From: Petrolisthes cinctipes
Lineage: Eukaryota > Arthropoda > Malacostraca > Decapoda > Porcellanidae
Length of the DNA: 64,000 nt
Reading direction: 5' to 3'
Assembly (NCBI GenBank): GCA_033782935.1
Contig: JAWQEG010000496.1
Location: 62,001-126,000, forward strand
Part shown: one piece after another, positions 49,101-59,100 of the stretch
How positions within the stretch are numbered: the first letter of the stretch is position 1
How the letters are laid out: each line of letters opens with the position of its first letter
Notes under the pieces: model-generated
What the model was told of the DNA's origin: nothing
Database searches by the model: none
Seen by the model: only the letters and a program-made list of their open reading frames with translations
Made by a program: the position numbers and the translations under genes

Positions 49101-52100
49101 CTCTGAGGAGTACAGGTGAAACACTTCCCCAGCTTGCACCCGACCTGCTCGACCCGCTCGTTGCTGGCTGTTTGCTTGTGATATCCAATGGTTGCCCAAC
49201 ACTGTCACTTCCTTTTGGCTATTGTACCTGCATCACAAATCAATGGCCCATTTGTGGCAATAGACACAGATAAACAGGTGGATATATACCATCAGAAAGA
49301 TCAATATAGTACCGATAGACTGATAGATTGTATATATACAGTATATAGTGTACTGTTCACAGACAGATGATTAAACAGAAAGTCAAACAGATGTTGAGAT
49401 AGATATGCTGGTATAAATAAAACAAATAGAAAGGAATATCCAGTATTGTAGATAATAGATAGACATTACTCACCTTTGTTCTTTATGAAAGCCTGTATCA
49501 ATAACATACACCACATCATTCACCGTCAGACTGGTTTCCGCAATGTTGGTGGCAAGCACAACTTTCCGTCTGTCATCTGGGGAGTTTTTGAATATGAGTT
49601 CTTGATCATCCAGAGTGAGACGAGAGTGGAGAGGCAGAACCCAAAGTCTGGATTTCAATCTGGCATCCTCAGAAAGTCTTGTCTGCACCTGAGAAATATC
49701 TTGCCACCCAGGGAGGAAGCAGAGAATGGCCCCAGGTGGCTTGGAGTACTCAATTGCTTTGATCACATCAACAACAAGTTTCGTATTGACAGCAGAATTT
49801 AGATAATTCTCTGGGTTCATCAATGGTTCTAAACTGTATTTCCTGGGATTGATGCTGAGAGTTTTGAGGGCTTGTGGGAGGAAGTACCGACTGAGGGGGA
49901 ACAAGGTGCCGGGGACTCTCATCAACCCAGCCTCGTCATGACCAAAATATCTCTGAAGCTCATCAGTGCTGAGTGAAGCACTCATCAACAAAAGCCTTAA
50001 TTGTGGTTGCCGTCTCATCACTCTGCGAAGGAGGATTAACAGCAGGTCCGTCTGTACTGAGCGTTCGTGAACTTCATCCACTATGACATGTGATACACCT
50101 TCCAGATTGGGATTGAAATGAAGGTTCTGTAGCAGCATCCCTGTAGTGCAGAACATGATGCCCCCACGGTCACGTATACGACAAGACTGAAACCGCACCT
50201 GGTACCCCACACTCTGTCCAACCTGTCAAAACATACACCAATTCGATATACCCATGAAAACAGTTGCTATACTGTAGACCTTTGCTACAACACAATAACT
50301 GGATATCTAACACTTTTCTAAAACATAGATTAGGATTTACATTTCTTTAAAATAAAAGATATAAGAGAAGATATACATGCATTATTAAGTGGAGGTACCT
50401 TTTCATTCCTTTCTTGTGCAACGCGTTTTGCTAGTGCAACAGCGGATATTCTCCTGGGTTGTGTAACAAGAATATTGCACTCTGCTCCATTCCCTTCCTG
50501 AATCCACTGGTCAAATATCATCTGTGGAACCTGAGAACAAAGTTGAAAGATTCTTTTATCCTACTCACACAACATACCAGAAAGCTAGGAAAAGTACACA
50601 AAATATCAGGATATACTGTAATATTTTGTACTCGTATGTATTTTCCTCCAAGGCTCTGAGGTACTGCATTAGGTAAAGTATGCAAGTCCCTTACAATGTT
50701 AGTTCAAAATCTCAATTCTGTCCAAACTGTGTTCCTTCAATAATCAATCACCCTATTGAAAAAATAAATAAAAATAAAAGAGAGAAAAAAATTTACCTGT
50801 GTGCTTTTTCCACATCCTGTGTCTCCAGAAACTATCAATAGTCTCTTCTCTCTTAGTATATCTTCTATGGAGTCTCTGAAAATCGAACCAGAAGAGTGAA
50901 ATAAACAGTTAACAAGATCATGAGAGTTAAAGGGTAAAATATTTGCCAACAAACATAATAATAATGTTGTAATGCAGTTATGTAGTCTTACATTTTCTAT
51001 ATGTTGTAAACCCTCAAACACAACAGCATGTGTACAAATTCTTGTGGCCAATAGCATACTGTATATATTTTTATTATCATTATATTATTACTAAGGGTTA
51101 AGAGAACTTACCTGTAGTCTAGAATTGGAAGAGTAGGTGATTCTCTTGTCCCTTTGTACTGCCTCATCTGTTGTTTTAGTTTAGTAAGAAGAAATGCATT
51201 CCGGTACTCGTTATCGCCAGAATATGAGTCCAGCATTCTCCCAGTTAATAAGTCTTTGGTAGACTGACCATTACTCCTCTCTGCTGATATACTGGAATCT
51301 CCAAGGGTATCTGACACAAAGGAAAAATTTACAAGTATAAATTCACAATACAATATTCCTTGTAATGCAATCGTAAGTCTTCTTTTCATTCATAGTATCA
51401 ATAATAAATTACCTCAGAAATATCCCTATACTAGAATATAATTGAACATAATGATGATATTGTAGCATGAACCAAAACAATTCCAGGATTATCCCGTCAA
51501 TAATAGCGAAAAACATACAATATTTTTTCCCTAACACCAAATTTTTTTGCTTCTCATAAAGTGTTCTATTGTCTAAAAGTGAACTACCATTTCTATCAAC
51601 TTTTTATGTTAGAAGGCTTATATATATAATTTGGACTAATGCCAGATAACTTTCATAATCTCCAATTATCCTATAAAATATTATACTGTAATCTAATAAT
51701 ATATTACATTTTATATAATATGTAATACATTACATGTAATATAACATACTACAGGTACAGAAGAAAGATAAAGTAAACAATACAGTACCATCATCTTTTG
51801 CAAATGATTTCAGTTTGAATGCAGTCTCCTCTTCATATTCTTCATCCATAGACACTGGGAGATTTTGTAGTGCTGATGGTGTATCTTTCTTCATGAGTGG
51901 GTGAATCTCCTGTCAAGTGCATGTAATAAAAACTTTAGAAATATTACAAATCAGCATTATTTAGGTTACTGTATATAAAAAAAATTTAGAATATACAATA
52001 AGGCCTCCAAGAATGTATCTCTTTCTGCAAAGATCACACTCAAGGATTGAATACATTTATGAGTGAAGGAAATATTGAGATGCAGGAATTATGAGTTAAT

Positions 52101-55053
52101 ATCACTTTACATCACACTAGGCCTACATTGATATGACTGTCATTGCTGGATGTCCTGGTTGCAAACATGTACCATATTGCAGCACAGGTGGGGACCAAAT
52201 CACCTTGTCATATTGATCCATCAAACACCAGCCCTCCTCCATCACACTAGAAGGGACAGTTATGGTTGGAGGTCGGTTCAATTCACTCATTAAATTTTTC
52301 CTTTCTTCTTCCGATACTGTTACTGGGTAGCCATTTTCAGTCATGTGTTCATCTGAAAAAAACATTAAATTTCATTCAATCAATATAGCTCATCCCTAAA
52401 CTTCCCCAACAAGGGATGACCAGAAAGACAAGTGTCCAAATTTCTTGATACTTACACACTTCTTTGTGCATAGTCACTCATCTTCTCTATCTCACTACAA
52501 AACAGATGATTTAATATAAATACAGGTTGACATTTAAGAGTATAAATAAACCAAACAAATTCCTCATCTCTTAACCTTGTTCAGAAAGGAAATACACACT
52601 TGTATGAACATCAAGATAAAGAAAACCTACAATGGCAAATGAAATAGTTGAATTCAAACAGCTTCTTAAGTAGTGATGGGACATAAATCATATGTACACC
52701 AATGAGCAAAGAAACTGGTACAGGAGAAGGGGACTGACAATGCGGACTGTACCAGTTACAAGTGCTGGCAACTGTACATATTTATTCTTATGATTCTTAC
52801 AGCACCAGTTGATGAGGAGCCACAGTTTACAGTTGGAAGCACATGCCTGTTAGAAACTGTTTTCACAGTTTCTAACAGGCATGTGCTTCCAACTGTAAAC
52901 TGTGGCTCCTCATCAACTGGTGCTGTAAGAATCATAAGAATAAATATGTACAGTTGCCAGCACTTGTAACTGGTACAGTCCGCATTGTCAGTCCCCTTCT
53001 CCTGTACCAGTTATAAGTGGTAGCAATAGTACAGTATACAAGTGTGAAAATATTGTACATACCTCTATACAGCATTTCTGCAGCCTTAGTGAAGGCACTC
53101 AATTCAGCATTCTTTTTGTTAGAACCATACCCATGAAATGTTACAGACTTAGGCCAGGTTATTGAGAGGGAACACTGAAAAACCAACTGGTTCTTTATTC
53201 TCCCAAGAGCTGCTATTTTTGGCTCACATCTGTTGAGAAAAGATAGTCCATTTTAAAATACTGTACAATATTGTATTTATAAATTACTGATGTTGAGTAT
53301 ACTGAGTAATTCTACCTATCACCTGGAATTTGACTGTATAAGATTCAACTGTGTCCAAACTACAGTATTTAAAATGTCATGAGAAAAATGTTGTGAACCA
53401 AGGGTTAAGTATAACATAATTTTGGTATATCAGAGATCATGAAGTATACAATGGAAAATTTCTCATACTGGAAATGTACTTGAAGATTGTAAAAAGCATG
53501 GATACATATTAGTCATACTTTACCTGTATGCAGTATTCATATTATTGGACAAGTTGTCGAACATGTTCTTTACCGTTGACTTGACATTTGGAAACACACG
53601 CAGCACTGCAGTTTTGTGTTCTGTCAATAAAATATGAATCAAAGGTGAACTGGTGTTTTTGCAAATGGCACTGGTAAGGATAAAGTAGGAGGGATACACT
53701 TTACCAATGCTTTGCCATGGTACGCATCTGTCACATCGGCCATTGACCTTGTGTGTGTGTTTTACTGCTTTTTATTATATGTACAGTATTTTGGGGGGGA
53801 TATAAGGCTATTGCATTGTCTAAACTTCTAAAGTAAAGTACTGCAGTTACAACCTTTCCTAGTTGATGTCCTATGTATTCACTTTACTGACCTACCCTGT
53901 CATGGTGGATGGAGAGGCAACACACACACACTGGTGACATACTACTCTACTGCTCTTTGCCAGAATAAGAACCCATGACATTGTTGGTTTTCAGCTTTAC
54001 TGACTGTGAGATCATGGACCATACTCAAGATCATTCATGGTGTACACGATGGCAACATAGAAACACAATAGAGCTGTCGTACCGGTGCCATGCCATCGTA
54101 TGAACCATGAACGTTCTTGCATACGACCCCATATACTACTGTATTTGACTACCATACTAAGGGCCATAATGCAAGAACATCTGTGGTGTATACGATGGCC
54201 CCATAGACAAACCATACGGTCATCGTTCTGGTATCACACCATCGTGTACACCATCAATGTTTTTGCATATGGCATTAAAAGGCAAACATAATAAATATAA
54301 ACTTACTTTCAATGTAGTGAGCATCTTCTATCACCAACTGTTGTAATTTATTCTGCGAGTGAAGTTTATGCTTTGACACAGCTCCTGGAAAATATGGGAA
54401 AATATGTAAAAATATGGGAAAATATGAGAAAATATGAAAAATATCAGAAAATAAGAAAATATGGAATAATATGAAAAAAATTGTGAAAATATGAGAAAAT
54501 ATGGAAAAATATGTGAAAAGTGCATTACTTGTACCATAATACTACAGTTACTTTTTGTACTTAATATTTAATATGGGAACTAACTTAAGGGAAGATTCTT
54601 TTGTTGGTGAATTTGAAGGCCTCTGATTTCTCCAAACTATGCCATGAAAACAGATCCCATATTAGTACCATTGAAAGTGTTTGTTCATTGGTGAATTTGA
54701 AGGCCTCCGATTCCTCCAAACTGTCACGAAAACATATCCCCAACTATTAGTACCATTGAGAGCGTCTGTTTACCGGCATAGTTAGTTAGGAGGAATCAGT
54801 AGCCTTCTAATTAATTCACCGATAGAATCTGACCTTAATTAACAGCAAAAACTTGATTAATTAATAACCCAAAACTTGAGAAACGTTCCAACTCACCTTT
54901 AGCTTTAGCATAAATAATGTGCGTTGACTGGACATTTCGAGTTGACAGGACATTAAGAGTTGTTGATGGAGTCGGGAACCACTCCTTGACAAATGGCAGT
55001 AACCTATAAGAGCCATTTCTCCCCTGGGCTAGTGGTGTCAAGGTTCTAAACAT
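44819..55053 (-). CDS. DHX30: DHX30-type DEVH-box RNA helicase with dsRNA-binding domain
   Basis: Sixteen exons join in phase: 55053-54897, 54384-54307, 53620-53524, 53229-53063, 52352-52204, 51909-51789, 51310-51112, 50875-50797, 50530-50399, 50222-49474, 49227-49023, 48889-48666, 48200-47962, 47550-47337, 46460-46185, 44978-44819 (1081 residues). The N-terminus (MFRTLTPLAQGRNGSYRLL) is basic and acid-free, fitting a mitochondrial presequence. One dsRBD lies at about 95-166 (WPKSVTFHGYGSNKKNAE). The helicase core shows motif I SGDTGCGKST (about 338-347), Ia TQPRRISAVA, II DEVH (442-445), III SAS (474-476), V ATNIAETSLT and VI QQRAGRAGR (664-672), then winged-helix/HA2 and OB-fold regions. 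It is an ATP-dependent RNA remodeler; vertebrate DHX30 works in mitochondrial RNA granules and mitoribosome assembly. Vertebrate protein has two dsRBDs; I see one here. Motif III SAS replaces the common SAT. Confidence 0.95.
45233..45877. mobile_element. Tc1/mariner- or pogo-type MITE in DHX30 last intron
   Basis: The left end TACAGTAAAGTCTTACATCT and the right end, minus strand TACAGTGAAGTCTCACTTCT, each followed by CGCC, form an inverted repeat of about 25 bp with TA borders. Words such as ATCATGGTGAGATTC and TGGCGAGATT recur inside. Another partial end (ACAGTAAAGTCCTACTTCTT) follows at 45892. No transposase frame is present. Confidence 0.8.
45952..46029. repeat. Perfect 33-bp-arm hairpin
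   Basis: The arm at 45952-45984 (TAAGTCCACAAGGAAAGAAA...) is perfectly complementary to 45997-46029, with a 12-nt loop TGAAGCGCTTGG that itself contains the palindrome AAGCGCTT. It lies in the last DHX30 intron between two low-complexity TA tracts. Confidence 0.93.
46070..46131. repeat. (TA)n microsatellite in DHX30 last intron
   Basis: About 30 uninterrupted TA units, 54 bp downstream (on the minus strand) of the donor of DHX30 exon 15. It follows a short copy of the dispersed repeat GCATATTCCTGGATCATGTG also found near 21037. Confidence 0.95.
50985..51050 (-). repeat. Dispersed repeat fragment in DHX30 intron 7
   Basis: The minus strand carries ACACATGCTGTTGTGTTTGA, GGGTTTACAACATATAGAAA, matching the plus strand at 21117-21155 (ACACATGCTGTTCTTTTCAA, GGGTTTACAACATACAGAAA). 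The family class is unknown. Confidence 0.65.
52713..53012. repeat. Perfect 148-bp-arm palindrome in DHX30 intron 4
   Basis: Positions 52713-52860 are the exact reverse complement of 52865-53012, with a 4-nt loop TTTC at 52861-52864; I found no mismatch along the arms. Pairing ends where A52712 faces A53013. The arms include AACTGGTACAGGAGAAGGGG and CTGTTAGAAACTGT at the tip. A primary transcript of DHX30 would carry this as a 148-bp duplex. No coding content is apparent, and the arms match no other sequence I noticed in the window. Confidence 0.95.
54020..54270. mobile_element. Two tandem foldback elements, GTACGATGGC family
   Basis: The first copy (about 54025-54122) pairs TCATTCATGGTGTACACGAT with ATCGTATGAACCATGAACGT; the second (about 54168-54270) pairs GCAAGAACATCTGTGGTGTA with ACACCATCAATGTTTTTGC. 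Both contain CGTACCGG or CGTTCTGG cores and lie in DHX30 intron 2. They are related to copies at 8771-8851 and 12810-12914. Confidence 0.75.
54385..54520. repeat. AAAATATGGG tandem tract
   Basis: Short units GGAAAATATG, with variants, repeat about twelve times directly against the acceptor of DHX30 exon 2. On the coding strand the array reads as CATATTTTCC units and so supplies the pyrimidine tract of that splice site. Confidence 0.9.
54589..54834. mobile_element. piggyBac-like MITE, TTAA flanks, in DHX30 intron 1
   Basis: Flanked by TTAA at 54585-54588 and 54835-54838. The ends GGGAAGATTCTTTTG and, on the minus strand, GGTCAGATTCTATCG form an imperfect inverted repeat. The interior repeats TGGTGAATTTGAAGGCCTC twice and shares GATTCCTCCAAA-type words with the element at 31497-31661. 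Confidence 0.7.
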
Positions 55054-56167
55054 AATTAATTAATATCGCAAAATTTTCTTGTAGATTCTCAGTGCTGGTA
55101 TTTCTCAATCTTTAACTTCGTATATTGATATTTTCTGTTTTCTCTCATTTTTCTATCTTAATCTTCGTTTATTGATATTTTCTCAGTATTTCTCTATCTT
55201 AACCTTCTTTATTGCTATTTTCTGTTTTCTCAGTATTTTTCTATATTAATCCTCGTTTATTGCTATTTTGTTAATCTTCGTTAATTGCCATTTTCTGTTT
55301 TCTCTTAATTTTCCCCTGTGCTAGAGTTGTCAAGGTTCTAAACATAATTATTTAATATAGCGAAATTGTCTTGTAACGTTAGGTAATATTTTCAGAATTT
55401 CTCTATCTTGCACTTCGTTTATTGCTATTTTCTGTTGTCTCTTATTTTCTTTTGTGTGTAACGTTATTGCCTTCTATAGTACACTGTTCTTTAGTTATTA
55501 TTTCCTATTTTCTATTATATTTTCAGTGTAATCTCTAATAAGTTACAACAAAAATACACCGGTGTCACGTTTGGTTGTCTTCTGCTAGACTGCTAATGTC
55601 CTAATGATGCAATATACGGGTTACCTTATAGAGATTACTACTAAAATAAGTATGAAAATAACCAATATTAGATTATTTAGGACGCTAAAAATTTACTACG
55701 TTAGTTGTTTTATAATATTTCATGATATATCTCAGCAGTACTACAGAAATAATACTCTAAAATCAATTAAATACATTTCATAACCCTATATTAATAAATA
55801 CTTTGAGTTGCGTTTAACTACTCAGCAATTTTGTCATCCACGTGTTTATATATATCTTTAAAGATATATATGAAAAGAAAAACAATGAATATGCATTAAA
55901 TTCTATAATACAATGATACTACTTGACATTCTAGCTTTGTATATTATTTATCTACAAGTCTGACACACAATAATAATTTTATTTTTCATTAAACTTAACA
56001 TTGTTCCATGCAGGGCACATAATAACACATGTTGGTTACTGAGGACTGAGGAGTGAAGTAAAGAACATATAAGATTCAAGAAGAACAATTAAGAACATAA
56101 AGTGAATAAGGAGTGAAAATAAGAATATAAAAGAAGAAGTGCAGTCCATAAGAAGCAGTTAATAAAA
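55054..56167. promoter_or_regulatory. Divergent intergenic region, DHX30 / BCCIP
   Basis: The start codons of the two genes lie 1115 bp apart on opposite strands with no intervening gene. The segment 55080-55460 contains three to four imperfect copies of a TTTATTGATATTTTCTGTTT unit, plus a repeated CTAGWGKTGTCAAGGTTCTA word that overlaps the start of the DHX30 coding exon. No TATA box or other element could be assigned with confidence. A shared promoter is an inference from spacing. Confidence 0.45.
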
Positions 56168-59100
56168 ATGTCTGGCCCATTAAAGAAACAACGAGCAGTT
56201 TTCCCAGTGGAGGAATATGTGGAAGAGGAGGAGGACATGGAACAGGATGAACTGATTGGACAGAATGTATGTCTTGAGTTACACATCATTCTTTCTGTAA
56301 CGTTAAGCAATTATATTAAGGTTTTGGACACCGAGTCATTCCCTTTCCTCTCCTCTACTGCCCTCCCCCCTCCTCCTTTTCTTTTTCCTTGATGATTGCT
56401 ATCTTTTCATTCTTTAGTTTTTGGTCTACCACAGTCTTCTATCTTCCCCTTCAGGTTAGGGCTGCCTTTAATTTATTTAGCTAATATTGCGATTATCTGC
56501 GCCGGCAAACTACTGGTTAGGATAGGTTGGGTTGGGTAGGATTCGGTTACCTTTATCAATACTCAGTGGAATTATCTTGTGGAAATGTATTCTTTGCTAG
56601 ATATTTCAGTTTTAAGATACGACATTTCTGTAGCGGAGGGACGAACTGAGGTCAGGCGGACAGTGTTACCAGATCCCCTTGGCAAAATTACAGAAGGTCC
56701 AGCAGGCAGTTGTATCCACAGGATCTATTTTAGTTTTAAAGGTCCTGAAGGACACTAAGTTAGGTCCCGAAGGACATTAAGTTAGGTCCCGAAGGACATT
56801 AAGTTAGGTCCTGAAGGTAACAACAGTCTAGGTTAGGTTAGGTCAGGTCAGGTTATTTCATCTGGTGATCAAAAAATTATTTATCCCAATTTTAAATGAT
56901 TGAATTTCCCGATCAACTGGGCTACTTATTGAACATTCTTCATATGATTTCCCAAGTGTGGAAAAAATTTGCCTAAAACATGGAAGTATTCCTGTATCTG
57001 GCAACACTGCACGCAGTGGCGGGAAGTCGGGAACCCGCTAGGAAAGCTGCACTCCCGTTTCAAAGTAAATACATACAAAGGTAAATACATACAAATGTTA
57101 TTCATGTTTTTTACGTATTACCACATAATATAACAGTCTCCAAAGTAAAAAGGGAAAAGAAATGGGCGATTTCGGATGACAGAAAGTGTGAAAATCGAGG
57201 ACGCAGATAATCGCAATATTTACCATTTATTTTATTCAGATTAATGTTTCCCAATTAATCGCCGCCAAAATACTTTCTGGCCAGCAGTTCACTTGATTGT
57301 AAATTGAATCACCGTCGTTCTGTTGCATCATTGTGCATGCTCTTCAAGATCAGAAGTAATGTGCTGCATCCTTTTAACTCGTCTCTGCCACCTCTGTATG
57401 TTCCAGCTCGTGTCACTCGTGGTGCATTAGACTCCCATAGGTTTGCTTGCGTATTGCCTCGCTGTAGAACTTGTCAGTACAGGCAATCATTTGTCCCTTG
57501 GTCTGTGTCATTATGGAATGGCCTTGGTGAACCCGTCTTTGATGGTGAAGGACTGGCTGGCTTCAAGAGTAGGGCTAATATATTTTTATTGAGCTAGCTA
57601 TTCATTTTTCTTTCTCTACGCTGTCATTTCTTCAGGTTGGATTCATGGGGCTGGGGTCCCCGAATTGATAGAATGCTTGCATTCTCTCCCAGCTTTGTGT
57701 CTCTGGTCTATTTTAATAATAATATACTTAAGATGTATTTTACTGTGCTAAGGATATTTATATACTTTATTACCAATACTACATTATTAAATTATACTTG
57801 AACATTACTGTTACAATGTACTGTACAGTCGGCGGCATAAGTCCTGTCGCCACACCTGCTTCACCGAGACAGGCAGTGTTCATGGACTCGAGAACTAGAG
57901 CACGTTTTCTACACCTAAGAAACTCGAGTCTATGAACATCGCGTGCCTCGGTGAAGCAAGCGAGGCGACAGGACTTTTGCCGCCGACTGTACTTCATTTT
58001 TTTGTCTTTCAGATAAATGTCGATTTTGAGGGATTTCCAGCCAGTGATAGCGATTTCCATGGGATCAAGAGATTGTTGCAACAAAGCTTCCGAGGCCTGG
58101 AAGTCAACTTCTCGGGCATTGCAGACACTATCATAGGTCAAAATTATGTTGGCTCTGTAATTAAGGTAAATATAGAAATTAAGATCCTATTAATACTGTA
58201 ATATGAAATGATACTTCTATGTTCCACTTCATTCTACACTCTTATCCATTACCATATTGATATAAGTGATTTAATGGTCTTGAGTAAATGAAAAGCTTTA
58301 TTGGTATTTATATACATTCATAATTCAGTACTATACTACTGTATATATCAAGGGCCTGATTTATTGGGATTGTGACTTTACAGTATTTGTTTGTTGCAAA
58401 GGTATATGCACTTTACCAGGTGCCCTTCTTGTTAAACTAAATAGTCACCACACTTTTCAAGTAAGCATTGTTTCTATAGCCAATAATGTATATTTACTGT
58501 ATATTTCAAAGTTTGTGAATACAGCGTGTTCTAGAGCATTTGGAAAAAAAGTGATTCTTTAGTTTGTAGTTGTTCCCATGCCTTTATAACTTAGGGTATA
58601 ATCTACAGTACAGTTCGTTATGTTATTACACTAGTGGTGTAATATATATACAGTACTGGTAGCTATCATTGTCAGTCTTTTTGTTATATATTTAGTTTTA
58701 TCAGCACATTGATTTTTGTTGTCTTTATACTTGCAAGAACTTGTGGGGGGGAGTAAAAATTTTGTGGGCTTGGAACGGGAGAGCGAATGTAAGTGTGACC
58801 CCATTTTAATTGGTATTTTGTACCTCTGTCTATATTTTCGATTTCACTTTTTTATCCCTGGTCCTGAAGCCTCCATATCTTTTAAAAGGGAAAATGGGGT
58901 ATATATGATGATGCATATTACTTACCAAAATTCATTATACAGCAGGTTGGTGATGATGATGAAGAGGAAGATGAAGATGATGATGATGATAATGACCAGG
59001 TGTTTGGTGTAACAACCATCATCAATCTCACTTCCAGAAAGGTCAGTTACGGTACTTTTCTTTTATTGTTGTATTATATTAATGTATTGAATTGTTATTA

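Noticed and set aside
57779..58141. 120-residue minus-strand frame across the foldback
   Set aside because: It arises from the palindromic foldback and the antisense of BCCIP exon 2.
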